Counted from the first letter of the stretch, positions 26,479-34,692 are shown. The stretch is 64,000 bases of DNA from Bradyrhizobium diazoefficiens (GCF_016616235.1 NZ_CP067100.1:4027001-4091000); one strand, 5' to 3'. Translations and numbers: made by a program. The notes: generated from the letters alone by a model not told the origin.

Positions 26479-26724
26479 CTATTGCTTTGCCGCCATCATA
26501 TCCAGGCAATGATTGAGATAGGCGGTGCGATCTCTCGGCAGCACCTTCTCGAGATCTGCCTTCAAGGCGCATTCGCGCTGCCGCAACTGCTCGGCCCGGC
26601 GCTTCTCGGCAGCTTCCCGGTATTCCGGGGCAACCTTGGTGGGATCGACCAGCGGCTGTGACCGGGCAGGGGCCGCAGCAGACAGTGCAATGGCCGCGAT
26701 GATGATGATAATGAGCTGTTTCAA
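26479..26724 (-). CDS. small secreted protein, PsiF-like
   Basis: A TTG start at 26724 is supported by AAGGAGG five bases upstream; no ATG lies nearby in this frame. The 81-residue product has a signal peptide rich in isoleucine (KQLIIIIIAAIALSAAAPAR) and a helical mature part ending ECALKADLEKVLPRDRTAYL with a partner cysteine (NHCLDMM). The C-x(17)-C helix pair is reminiscent of the PsiF repeat. The likeness is weak, so the family is only a suggestion. Confidence 0.6.
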   Translation of the reverse strand: MKQLIIIIIAAIALSAAAPARSQPLVDPTKVAPEYREAAEKRRAEQLRQRECALKADLEKVLPRDRTAYLNHCLDMMAAKQ

Positions 26725-27002
26725 ATGAGCCTCCTTGAAAAGCCCGATCCTAGCCCACGGCGTGTGACGGCTCAAACCGCAAGGTGCGGTAGCCTGGTCC
26801 GCCATGGTGGGCCCAATCCTGATCGCATAAGCGATCTTTTGGTTCGCCCGCTTTGGAACGACTGTGCGCCGCAAGCGTAGACTCAGGGCTCCCGGCCCAT
26901 CCCCCAAGCCCCCCAAGCCCCCGGGCCGTGAGAAAACCTTCCCACAAGGTTGGCGACCTCAGTAGCCCCCGCGCTGGGGTCGTTTGCTTTGCCGCGCCGC
27001 GT

Positions 27003-27113
27003 GTGAACCAGTTCACAAGTGCCGGGCGGAATCGCTGCTATGAAGGCGTCATTGCTTGACCATTTCATTTTGAACGAATGCCCCAGCGTGGCTCCAAGCG
27101 CTGGGGCTTTTTC
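27003..27113 (+). ncRNA. candidate small RNA ending in an intrinsic terminator
   Basis: A terminator at 27080-27113 (GCCCCAGCG pairing with CGCTGGGGC, then CTTTTTC) faces the plus strand but no plus-strand gene ends nearby; the last one stops at 26002. Upstream lies a short symmetric site, GTGAAC CA GTTCAC, at 27003-27016. This could end an unannotated small RNA of about 60-110 nt. The 626-base gap 26725-27350 otherwise shows no coding frame I trust. Confidence 0.35.
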
Positions 27114-27227
27114 GTACTTGCCGTGTGCGTCTCCGATCGCACCGGCCCTGGGGGCGCGCTCGCAGCGTAAGCAAGTCGCGAGTTCCCGGTTGCAGGCCCG
27201 ATCAACAGCCAAATATTTGGGAGCGCG

Positions 27228-30200
27228 ATGGCGGCCCGGACGTTGCCACGAGGCGTGCGTTCGCAGGCCAAATCCCATATGCATGGCGGCGCGCTGCCGA
27301 ATCGAGATGCGGACCGCGCGCGTTCAGTTGACGACCAGAGACGGGTTCAAGTGAGGCTTGCCAAAAAAGCGCGGGTAACCAAGAGATCGCCCAAGAAGAG
27401 CAAAGGATCGCAGCGCGCCACGATCTCGTCTTCGTCGCCTCTCGGTCTGCTGGCGCTGCATCTGCTTGCACAATGGAAACAGTCCGCTCCAAGCGGCCTC
27501 GTATTTCTCGCCGAGAACGAGACCAGGGCAGAGCGGCTCGGCAGCGTCATTCACGCGCTCGATCCATCCTGCGAAGTCCTGGTGTTTCCGCGCCTGAACA
27601 CCTTGCCGTTCGATCAGCTGGAGCCGTCCCACGAACTCGCAGGGCGCAGAGCCTCCGTGCTGAGGCGCCTCACGAAATCCAGGAGGCCGCTGTTTCTCGT
27701 CGCGACGGCGGAAGCCGTGATGGAGCGCCTGCCGCCGCCTGCGAGCCTGGCGCGGCTGAGCGTGAGCCTGAAGGTGGGCGGCGCATTCTCCGAGCCCGAG
27801 CTCGAGGCGCGCCTGCAGTCGCTCGGATATGATCTCGACGACGAGCCGGACTATCCGGGCGGGGCGCTGTTTCACGGGCAGACATTCGAGATCTTTCCCG
27901 CGGGCGCGCTCGGTCCGTTCCGGATCGAGCATTCGGATCGCAGCATCGATCGGATCGTGGCGTTCGACCCGAAAGAGCACGAGATCATTTTCGAGACGAA
28001 AGAGCTGCTCGTCGATCCCATGTCGGAGCGGCTTGCCTTCGCCGGCAAACGCGGCAAGCGCGCGTCTCTGTTCGACTATTGCGGCCGCGCCAAATGGATC
28101 GCCGACGCAGGCGTCCCCTCGCATGCCGACGGCTGGCTGAGCACGATCGAGGAGGCCGCACCGCGCGCCGAGCGCGCGCGCGAATATCTCGGCCGGCCCG
28201 ACTGGAAGCAGCTCTCGAAGGGCATGAAGGTGCTGCCGCGGGCGGCTGCCCTTCAGACCGTGCCTGATTTCTCGAAAGTCACCTCGCCAAGGAAGGTGCT
28301 GCGCGCCTTCGTCGAGGAGGTGCAGCAAGCCGGCTCGCGGCTGATCTTCGTCGCGGCGCAGGAGGACGATCTGCGCGTGATGGAGCGGATGAGCGGCGTC
28401 AAGGCGGAGCGCTGCCAAGACTGGGAGGAGGCCGCGAGCGGCCGGGGCGGCGAAGCTTCGCTGCTGGCCGATCTCGATGCCGGCTTCATCGTGCCCGGGA
28501 AAAAGCCGCTGGTGGTCGTGACCGCGTCCGACGTGCTCGGTAGCCGGGCGCATCGTGCGCAGCCGATGGCGCGGGCCTGGAGCACGGCGTTCGACCATGC
28601 CGACGTGCCGGAGCAGGGCACCGTGGTCGTCCATCTCCAGCGCGGCCTTGCCGTGCTCGACGGCTTGCAGACGGTGAACACCGGCGGCGGCGCGCTGCGC
28701 GAGATGGTCAGACTGTCCTTTGCCGGCGACAATGCGGTCCTGGTGCCGCCGCCGGATCTGGCCCTGATGTGGCCCTATGCGGCCGAGCGCGGCAAGCTGA
28801 CGCTTGACAAAGCGGACGGCAGCACATGGTGGGCCCGCCGCACCGAAGCCGAGCGCGAAATCCAGATCGCCGGCAAGGCCCTCGCCAAGCACATCAGCCA
28901 GCGCCGCCGGCGGCGCGGCGAGAAGCTGGTTCCGCCGGGATCGGCCTACGAGAAATTCGTCGCGCGCTTCCCTTACTTCACGACGGTCGATCAGGCCAAC
29001 GCGATCCGCGACGTGCTGGATGATCTCGCCTCCGGTCACCCGATGGACCGCGTGGTCTGCGGCGACGTCGGGTTCGGCAAGACCGAGGTGGCGCTGCGCG
29101 CGGCTGCCGCCGTCGTGCTCTCGGGCAAGCAGGTGGCGGTCGCGGTGCCGACGACGGTGCTGGCACGGCAGCACGCCGCAACGTTCCAGAAGCGGTTCGC
29201 GCCGTTCGGCATCGAGGTCGGCAATCTGTCGCGGGCGACCTTGGGCGCGGCGCTGCGCGAGACCCGGGAGGGCCTGCGCAGCGGCCGGATCAAGGTCGTG
29301 ATCGGCACCCAGGCGCTGACCGGCAAGGACGTGAGGTTCGATGATCTCGGCCTCGTCATCATCGACGAGGAGCAGCATTTTGGCGCAGCCGAGAAGGCGA
29401 AGCTCGCAAGCCTCGCCAAGAACGTCCATGTGCTGCTGATGAGCGCCACGCCGATCCCGCGCACGCTCGCCGCCGGCCTTGCCGGCTTCCGCGACCTCAG
29501 CGTGATCGCTTCGCCCCCGGTGCACCGGCTTCCGGTCGCGACCAGGATCGCCCCGCTGTCGGATGCGGCGATCGCTTCCGCGCTGCTGCGCGAGCAGCGG
29601 CGCCATGGCCAGAGCTTCCTGATCTGCCCGCGCATCCAGGACCTCGAGCCGATGCTGGCGCGGGTGCAGGCGGTGGCGCCGGACCTGCGCATCGTCAGCC
29701 TGCACGGCAGATTGCCGGCCGAGGAGATCGACGACCGCATGATGAGCTTCGTCGAGGGCGAAGCCGACGTGCTGCTCGCCACCAACATCGTCGAGAGCGG
29801 CCTCGACATTCCCCGCGCCAACACCATCGCGGTGTGCTGGCCCGAAAAGTTCGGCCTCGCGCAGCTGCACCAGCTGCGCGGCCGGGTCGGCCGCAGCGGC
29901 ATCCGCGCCTTCGCCCATCTCCTGACCGAAACGGAGTCCGGGCAGTCCGAGAAGCGGCTCGCGGTGCTCGAGGAGTTCAGCCGGCCCGGCGCGGGCTTTG
30001 CCATCAGCGAGCGCGATCTGGATCTGCGCGGCGCCGGCGACCTGTTCTCGGAGCAGCAGTCCGGCCATGTCCAGGTGTTCGGGCCTGTGCTCTACAGCCA
30101 CCTCTTGAAAATGGCGTCCGAGAAGGTCGATGACGGACGCGCCGTAGTATGGGTGCCTGATCTGAACCTGCCGGTCGGGGACGTGCTGCCCGAGACCTAT

Positions 30201-30578
30201 GTGCAGTCCGAGCCGGTGCGGCTCGAGCTCTATGCGCGCGCCGCACGATGCAGCAGCGAGGACGAGCTCGACGACCTCGAGGAGGAAACCTCCCGCCGCT
30301 TCGGGCCGCTGCCGAAGCTCGCGCGCGACTTCTTCGCCGCTGCCAGGCTCAGGATCGAGTGCAAGCGACGCGGCATCGTCCGCCTCGACGTCGGCCCTGA
30401 AGCGGTAGCCGCAACGTTCCTGCCGGGGCGGCTGCGCAAGTCGCGGGGCAAGTCACGTGGCAAGTCACGAGGCAAGTCACTGCAACGCGACGGCGATCGC
30501 GTGGTCTATCACGTCAGCATGCAGGACGCGCCGTTCGAGCGGGTCGAGGAGCTGTTCGAGGTGCTGGACGAGGGGTAG
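27228..30578 (+). CDS. divergent Mfd/TRCF-like helicase (second paralogue)
   Basis: This SF2 translocase (1116 residues, ATG 27228; GTG 27351 is an alternative start) shares the overall plan of Mfd. It has a UvrB-like N-terminal part (LEPSHELAGRRASVL), a divergent CarD/RID-like segment (GTVVVHLQRGLAVLDGLQTV), the helicase with GDVGFGKTEVALRAA, DEEQHFG and SATPIPRTL, and the C-terminal TRCF domain. It is clearly distinct from the canonical mfd at 55280. Its RID residues differ strongly, so RNA polymerase binding may be altered. Near the C-terminus a 12-bp unit is repeated in frame (SRGK three times, 30438-30480). Transcription-coupled repair should not be assumed. Confidence 0.85.
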   Translation: MAARTLPRGVRSQAKSHMHGGALPNRDADRARSVDDQRRVQVRLAKKARVTKRSPKKSKGSQRATISSSSPLGLLALHLLAQWKQSAPSGLVFLAENETRAERLGSVIHALDPSCEVLVFPRLNTLPFDQLEPSHELAGRRASVLRRLTKSRRPLFLVATAEAVMERLPPPASLARLSVSLKVGGAFSEPELEARLQSLGYDLDDEPDYPGGALFHGQTFEIFPAGALGPFRIEHSDRSIDRIVAFDPKEHEIIFETKELLVDPMSERLAFAGKRGKRASLFDYCGRAKWIADAGVPSHADGWLSTIEEAAPRAERAREYLGRPDWKQLSKGMKVLPRAAALQTVPDFSKVTSPRKVLRAFVEEVQQAGSRLIFVAAQEDDLRVMERMSGVKAERCQDWEEAASGRGGEASLLADLDAGFIVPGKKPLVVVTASDVLGSRAHRAQPMARAWSTAFDHADVPEQGTVVVHLQRGLAVLDGLQTVNTGGGALREMVRLSFAGDNAVLVPPPDLALMWPYAAERGKLTLDKADGSTWWARRTEAEREIQIAGKALAKHISQRRRRRGEKLVPPGSAYEKFVARFPYFTTVDQANAIRDVLDDLASGHPMDRVVCGDVGFGKTEVALRAAAAVVLSGKQVAVAVPTTVLARQHAATFQKRFAPFGIEVGNLSRATLGAALRETREGLRSGRIKVVIGTQALTGKDVRFDDLGLVIIDEEQHFGAAEKAKLASLAKNVHVLLMSATPIPRTLAAGLAGFRDLSVIASPPVHRLPVATRIAPLSDAAIASALLREQRRHGQSFLICPRIQDLEPMLARVQAVAPDLRIVSLHGRLPAEEIDDRMMSFVEGEADVLLATNIVESGLDIPRANTIAVCWPEKFGLAQLHQLRGRVGRSGIRAFAHLLTETESGQSEKRLAVLEEFSRPGAGFAISERDLDLRGAGDLFSEQQSGHVQVFGPVLYSHLLKMASEKVDDGRAVVWVPDLNLPVGDVLPETYVQSEPVRLELYARAARCSSEDELDDLEEETSRRFGPLPKLARDFFAAARLRIECKRRGIVRLDVGPEAVAATFLPGRLRKSRGKSRGKSRGKSLQRDGDRVVYHVSMQDAPFERVEELFEVLDEG

Positions 30579-31004
30579 GGCGCTTCCAAAAGCGCGAAAA
30601 CAACCCCATGCACAGTAGCAAAGTGCCGCTGCTACAATGAGTTCTGCATCCGCCGGAAGGGGCCGCCCGCGACCATTGGTGCGGCTGGGCGGCTGCTGGC
30701 CCTCCGATCCGGACCGGATCGACGGCTCTGCGTCACGCCGCCGCGGGACACCGCACCTTCGGCAGGCGGCGCTTGACCCGTCGGGCAAAACAGTGGCATT
30801 CTGCCAACTTCGGAAAATCCGTTGCGCTGACGCATTCCGCTGCACGGACCCCGTAATCGGCCGGGGTCGCCAAGCCGGTCCGACAGCTCGGCCGCTAACG
30901 CGGAATTAATCCAAAAAGCCCACTATTTTAGACAGTTGTGTATGGGTGCTGCGTAAAGGGTGCGTCGCGAGGACGTTCCGGGGGCGGCTTCCTTTTGCTC
31001 GCTC
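30579..31004. other. 426-base gap with no supported gene
   Basis: No reading frame here looks coding on either strand. I see a 7-bp hairpin GACCCCG/CGGGGTC at about 30847-30868, and words such as CTTGACCCGTCGGGCAAAAC (about 30772-30791) that I recall as scattered in Rhizobiales intergenic DNA. They may be a decayed mobile or repeat element. Confidence 0.3.
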
Positions 31005-31691
31005 ATGGGGTCAATGCACGTGACCACGACATCCGAAGCGCAATGCCTCGTCGAACAACTCGACCCCGCAGCCCTGGCGCTCGCCGCAGCGGCCGAACCG
31101 GTTACCCCGGACGCTGAAGTGCCGATCGAGCGGTCCAGTCGCAAATCGGTCCTGGCCTTGGCCATATGTGCCCTGGCCATCAATGGCGCGGCGGCGATCT
31201 ATACGTTGCCGTCCGATTTTCGGTCGCTGAACGTCGGCCGCCTGGCTGACCTGCTTCCGCGCGGGGAAGCGTCCGCGCCAAAACCGGATCCGGTTATCGC
31301 TGCCTTGAAGGACATTCAGGCGGCCCAGCAGCAACACACGGCTTTGCTGCAGCAGAACAATAACGCTTTGGAGCATAATGCAGCCGTGCTGCAGCAGGAC
31401 TCGACGGTGCTGCTGTCGCTGCGGCAGAGCATCACGGATGAACGGGTCGATGTGAGGAAGGTATCGTCGCAGCTCTCCACGCTGATCGCGAAGGTCGAGT
31501 CCTTGCAAAACACGATGATGTCGGACGTCACGTCCTCCATCCGGCGCGCGAACGCGCGCTATGGACTGTCCGCCGCGATGCGCAAACGGCTACTGACCCG
31601 GCAGTCGAAGCCTGTGGGGCCTGTGGGGCCTGTGTCGGTTGGCGGGGCGCCGCTGAGTGTGCCGGCTGCGACGGCGGCTCCTGAGAGCTGA
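31005..31691 (+). CDS. membrane-anchored coiled-coil protein
   Basis: The ATG at 31005 (a second is at 31014) gives 228 residues. After a soluble acidic start comes one hydrophobic helix (VLALAICALAINGAAAIYTL), then a long helical region with heptad character (QQQHTALLQQNNNALEHNAA, VLQQDSTVLLSLRQSITDER). The C-terminus contains a GPVGPV tandem from three 9-bp units at 31611-31637. The topology suggests an N-in, C-out or bitopic scaffold. I do not recognise a named family; similar proteins occur in Bradyrhizobium. Confidence 0.7.
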   Translation: MGSMHVTTTSEAQCLVEQLDPAALALAAAAEPVTPDAEVPIERSSRKSVLALAICALAINGAAAIYTLPSDFRSLNVGRLADLLPRGEASAPKPDPVIAALKDIQAAQQQHTALLQQNNNALEHNAAVLQQDSTVLLSLRQSITDERVDVRKVSSQLSTLIAKVESLQNTMMSDVTSSIRRANARYGLSAAMRKRLLTRQSKPVGPVGPVSVGGAPLSVPAATAAPES

Positions 31692-31729
31692 AGACACCTC
31701 AAGCAAATCACTTGGGACGATGTCCGCGC

Positions 31730-31936
31730 TCAGCTGGCTCGCAGGTCTGGCAAGCCATTCAGAGATCGACCTTTCAACTCCTCCGCTGAGCCAGAGACGA
31801 TGCGGTACGCTCGTTCTGCTTGTTCCTTCGTCAAATTGGCCGCCACGTCGATTCCGATCAGCGCCGGACCTTTGCGCTCTCGATCGTAAACCATCCAGCC
31901 GACGCCTCCCATCCGAACCAAAAATCTGCTCTGCAC
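31730..31936 (-). CDS. small hypothetical protein
   Basis: A GTG at 31936 or ATG at 31912 starts a 68- or 60-residue protein with MGGVGWMVYDRERKGPALIG and a helical C-terminal half (NLTKEQAERAYRIVSG). The coding character seems good in this part of the frame, while the long open frame upstream looks non-coding. The Trp/Tyr-rich N-terminal strand is reminiscent of short conserved bradyrhizobial proteins. No function is assigned. Confidence 0.5.
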   Translation of the reverse strand: MQSRFLVRMGGVGWMVYDRERKGPALIGIDVAANLTKEQAERAYRIVSGSAEELKGRSLNGLPDLRAS

Positions 31937-32345
31937 CAGCGCTCTGTCACTCAAGGATGGCTCCCCGTTACTTGCTGCGATTGGCGAAGTAAGCCGCGCC
32001 GCTTCGTCAAATGCATTAGCCCATGTGAATCGAGTCGGGAAAATCGGGCAATATTCCGCGCCGTTCTGCCCGGAACACATCGCCGAATGTGCTGAAACGA
32101 ACAGAGCCGCGCTTCGATCCAGGTGTAAGCTTGCACCTGCTTGGGCCTTCCCCAAAGGCCGAGCACCTCCAGCGGCCCCGGCCCTACACCCCAAAAGGCG
32201 CCCCCCCACGGCCGGGGCCGTCCCGCGGCTCCGCCAAGAGGCATCAACGGTGAGAGCCTTCCCGGGTCTTTCTCCGCGAGCCAGATTGACTCTGCAGTTT
32301 CCCTGTCGAATTATTCGGGAAAAAGCGGCAATCTGGGCGACGGCC
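31937..32345. other. 409-base gap, strongly C-biased stretch
   Basis: No gene is supported. Bases 32140-32225 are very poor in A/T and strand-asymmetric (CCCC runs, GGCCCCGGCCC and CACGGCCGGGGCCG), giving a weak hairpin. Otherwise nothing stands out. Confidence 0.3.
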
Positions 32346-32531
32346 ATGAAAGACTACCAGGCTCAGCTAGAGAAGTTGCGCACGGACGCAGCCGAGTGCG
32401 CATTGATCCGCGATCTTGCAACCGACAAAGCCAAGCGCGAGCTGTTTGATCGGCTGACCAATCATCTGACCGTGCTCGCGGAACATATCGAATTGGCGAT
32501 GCTGCAGCGACACAAGGGCGCTGGACCGTAA
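32346..32531 (+). CDS. small helical hypothetical protein
   Basis: A 61-residue protein starts at ATG 32346 with MKDYQAQLEKLRTDAAECAL and continues as charged helices (LATDKAKRELFDRLTNHLTV, AEHIELAMLQRH). I recall closely similar short proteins scattered through Bradyrhizobium and Rhodopseudomonas genomes, of unknown function. There is no membrane segment. It is transcribed away from the cluster of minus-strand small membrane proteins that follows. Confidence 0.6.
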   Translation: MKDYQAQLEKLRTDAAECALIRDLATDKAKRELFDRLTNHLTVLAEHIELAMLQRHKGAGP

Positions 32532-32701
32532 GGCTCCGTCAGTTGGTGCCTCTGTGCGGCAAGATGCTCTGCACGGATCCCCGCTCCATCGGGTGGGCGG
32601 CAAGTGGCGGAGAGAGGCATGCGTCGATACCGATGCGCTGGCGGCTTACGACCACGTCTACGAGGAGGGTCGCCGGTAGCGACGAAGGGCGAGCGCCGGG
32701 G

Positions 32702-32860
32702 TTACCGGGTCGGAGGCGCCTTCCATCCATAGGACTGACGCGCGATTTGGCCCGTGATATCGAGATCCTTCTCGTCAGAGAGGCGCCAGGCCGCCACTCC
32801 GAAGCAGACGGTCAGAAAGACAGCGGCAACTAGCAGCAGCATCGATAGAAACTGACTCAC
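32702..32860 (-). CDS. 52-residue single-pass membrane protein
   Basis: A GTG at 32860, preceded by GGGGG seven bases earlier, opens a 52-codon frame: MSQFLSMLLLVAAVFLTVCF as a membrane segment, then a short charged tail (WRLSDEKDLDITGQIARQSY) ending GWKAPPTR and TAA at 32702. It is below usual annotation length limits. The hydrophobic/charged partition and codon use look real. Function is unknown. Confidence 0.5.
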   Translation of the reverse strand: MSQFLSMLLLVAAVFLTVCFGVAAWRLSDEKDLDITGQIARQSYGWKAPPTR

Positions 32861-32958
32861 GCCTGTACCCCCGAACGCGACGTATCAACGGAGCGACCAC
32901 AGAACGTCGATTCGGAAAATGCAGACGCGCTGACCCATCCCTGATTGTCCCCATCAAG

Positions 32959-33117
32959 TCACATCGGGCCAAAAGCGCTCACGATCCCAATCGTGATCGG
33001 GACCAGCGCCACGACGGTCCAAAGGGCGGGCGAGCTGGAGGAAAGGCCAACGATCAGTATCCAGGCACCGAAGCCCACAAGGAGCGCTGAGATGGCATAG
33101 GCGACGGCTTTTTCCAT
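32959..33117 (-). CDS. 52-residue two-pass membrane protein
   Basis: ATG 33117 opens a 52-residue frame ending with TGA at 32959. It is almost entirely hydrophobic: MEKAVAYAISALLVGFGAWI, LIVGLSSSSPALWTV, then VALVPITIGIVSAFGPM, which suggests two membrane helices with a short polar turn. A copy of the element shared with the next gene (33235-33261) lies upstream. The function is unknown. Confidence 0.5.
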   Translation of the reverse strand: MEKAVAYAISALLVGFGAWILIVGLSSSSPALWTVVALVPITIGIVSAFGPM

Positions 33118-33234
33118 CGTTCGATCCACGAGCAACACAGGATCGACTGCGACTGTAGGATTCCCCGCGCGTGGAAACGTTCCTTATCCCGGCGAGCGCG
33201 ATGCAATTACGATGACAGTGCTGGCCTGTTGCCC

Positions 33235-33261
33235 GGAGAGAGCGTGCTCGCAAATGCGTTG
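33235..33261 (-). promoter_or_regulatory. shared upstream element, copy 1
   Basis: Plus-strand GGAGAGAGCGTGCTC, G, CAAATG, CGTTG. It matches copy 2 (33565-33591) at 25 of 27 positions and sits 118 bases upstream of the small two-pass membrane gene (start 33117), in the same orientation relative to the gene downstream as copy 2. Read on the minus strand it begins CAACGCATTTGCGAGCACGC. Confidence 0.5.
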
Positions 33262-33289
33262 GCGCCAAGAACAGGCCGGGTGAAGTCCC

Positions 33290-33532
33290 TCACTTCGAGG
33301 CTTGGTCGATCTTGTGCCCCAAATGCCCGGTGTCGTGATCGCGACGCAACTGGCTCAGCGAGGTCTCATTAAGCTGGAGTAAAACCTCGCTGAGTTGGGT
33401 CGCATCCGGATAGCCGGCTGCAAAACCCTTTCCGTAGATCTTGCGCAAAGTGCCGACCAGCGTGTTGCCGTGCTTCTTGCTGATCCCGCCATCCTTGTCC
33501 CGATGGCGGCCATCCAGGCCATGTTCCTTCAT
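33290..33532 (-). CDS. conserved small hypothetical protein
   Basis: The start ATG 33532 gives MKEHGLDGRHRDKDGGISKK and 80 residues. The sequence GNTLVGTLRKIYGKGFAAGY followed by LSEVLLQLNETSLSQLRRDH is one that I recall in nearly identical form across rhizobia, probably a stress- or stationary-phase-linked protein by position in other genomes; no activity is known to me. It is basic and without membrane segments. Copy 2 of the shared element is 33 bases upstream. Confidence 0.75.
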   Translation of the reverse strand: MKEHGLDGRHRDKDGGISKKHGNTLVGTLRKIYGKGFAAGYPDATQLSEVLLQLNETSLSQLRRDHDTGHLGHKIDQASK

Positions 33533-33564
33533 GTTTCGCTCCCTGTGCGGCGTCTTGAGCGCCT

Positions 33565-33591
33565 GGAGAGAGCGTGCTCCCAAATGAGTTG
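33565..33591 (-). promoter_or_regulatory. shared upstream element, copy 2
   Basis: Plus-strand GGAGAGAGCGTGCTC, C, CAAATG, AGTTG, preceded by GCCT. It lies 33-59 bases upstream of the ATG of the 80-residue protein (33532), the distance expected of a promoter. Minus-strand reading: CAACTCATTTGGGAGCACGC and so on. It may be a promoter or a regulator site common to both small genes. Confidence 0.55.
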
Positions 33592-33746
33592 ACTGGCAAT
33601 GGCGACGCGCGCGGCAGTAGAGGGCCGGCCTGCGCCGCCGCAATAGCTCACGCTGCTCTCTCCCGCTTGTGAAGCCGCCATCGATTGTGGCGAACCGATC
33701 GGCGCATCAGATGACAGCCAGCGATTGCGCGATTGGAGCTGATGTG

Positions 33747-33959
33747 ATGCGCTTCCTTTTGAGCGTGGGCCTGTTGCTCGTCCTGTGCATCTCTGCAAAC
33801 GCCGCAACGGTGCATCACGCTCGCGCACGTCATCCTGCGGTAGACCGGCCCCGCGCGAATGCGAATGCGCCGGCGCGCTTCGCAGTCCCGGGCTGGAGCG
33901 ACGAGGCAACGCAGCGCTGGCTGAACAACGCCTCGTCAAACGTCGGCCGAGGGGGCTAG
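33747..33959 (+). CDS. small secreted protein
   Basis: ATG 33747 gives a 70-residue protein with a clear signal peptide (MRFLLSVGLLLVLCISANAA) and a mature segment rich in Arg, Ala and His (TVHHARARHPAVDRPRANAN), ending WSDEATQRWLNNASSNVGRG. An upstream GTG would add a long unlike start. No family is recognised. Short exported proteins of this kind are numerous in Bradyrhizobium. Confidence 0.6.
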   Translation: MRFLLSVGLLLVLCISANAATVHHARARHPAVDRPRANANAPARFAVPGWSDEATQRWLNNASSNVGRGG

Positions 33960-34004
33960 AACAGGCACCGCGATCGTTCGGAATGGCACCGGAGGGTAGG
34001 ACGG

Positions 34005-34175
34005 CTAGGCGGCCTGCTCTTCAAACGAGGTGTAGACCCGGCCAGTGGGATCAACGACCTGCACGTCCCAGCACCCGTCCTCGACCAGTTCTCTGGCCTT
34101 CTTGAGGGCGGCGGCGAGTGACAGCCGCTTGAGGCTGACGACGCCTGCCGTGTCGAAACCGCTGATCTCAAACAT
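34005..34175 (-). CDS. 56-residue hypothetical protein
   Basis: ATG 34175 is preceded by GGAGGG six bases upstream, a strong ribosome-binding site that decides the start. The product reads MFEISGFDTAGVVSLKRLSL, AAALKKARELVEDGCWDV, then QVVDPTGRVYTSFEEQA, suggesting a small alpha/beta fold. The pattern xxVxDPxGRxY is common to short rhizobial proteins that I cannot name. Function is unknown. Confidence 0.6.
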   Translation of the reverse strand: MFEISGFDTAGVVSLKRLSLAAALKKARELVEDGCWDVQVVDPTGRVYTSFEEQAA

Positions 34176-34328
34176 GCCGCTCCCTCCGGTTTTGGTGAAT
34201 CCTACACATTTCCGGCGGGTTGTCTTGCGGGTTTTTGGGGAGGGGCTCGTGGAACGGCAGGCAGATGCCGAGCAAGTGCGACCGCTTGAGTGCACTGTCA
34301 CCGTATACCTGCCATTCAGGTCGCGGAA

Positions 34329-34692
34329 ATGAAGCGCCTACGTCAAGCGATCATCGCTAGCCTTCCGTGATGCTTCCGATCCCTACGTCGTAACCGAGTT
34401 GGAAGACGACGACCACCGGGAGCCCGAGCCGGACGAGCCGTCCCTTGGCTCTCTCGACCGCGCCTTGGATCAAGTCCGGTGGGCGATGGGCGCGTGTGAC
34501 GATGCCGAGCACGACGACTGCGACAGCGAGCCGTCTCTGGGACGCCTCGACCACTATCATAACCAAGAGGCATGAGCTGGAGGCGGTCGCACCGACCTGG
34601 AGGAAGACCCTACCGGGTCCGGCATTGCCGATCATGGCGGGTTGCTCGAGCAGATCGGCTATCGGGACCGGACGCAAACGGTGATGGCATGA
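34329..34692 (+). pseudogene. decayed gene for an acidic protein
   Basis: ATG 34329 starts MKRLRQAIIASLP and stops at once. The next-but-one frame then encodes an acidic protein: YVVTELEDDDHREPEPDEPS, LGSLDRALDQVRWAMGACDD, then a second SEPSLGRLDHYHNQEA before a TGA at 34573. If that TGA were TGG the same frame would run on to a TGA at 34690-34692 that overlaps the next gene's ATG (ATGA). I recall intact proteins with EPSLG-SLD repeats in Bradyrhizobium. So one early frameshift and one nonsense change seem to have inactivated it. Confidence 0.5.

Noticed and set aside
27324..30101. A 925-codon frame antisense to the Mfd-like gene
   Set aside because: The same shadow pattern; helicase motifs lie on the plus strand.
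31937..32345. CRISPR array or short tandem repeats in the C-rich gap
   Set aside because: No regularly spaced repeated unit is present; nor is there one elsewhere in the window.
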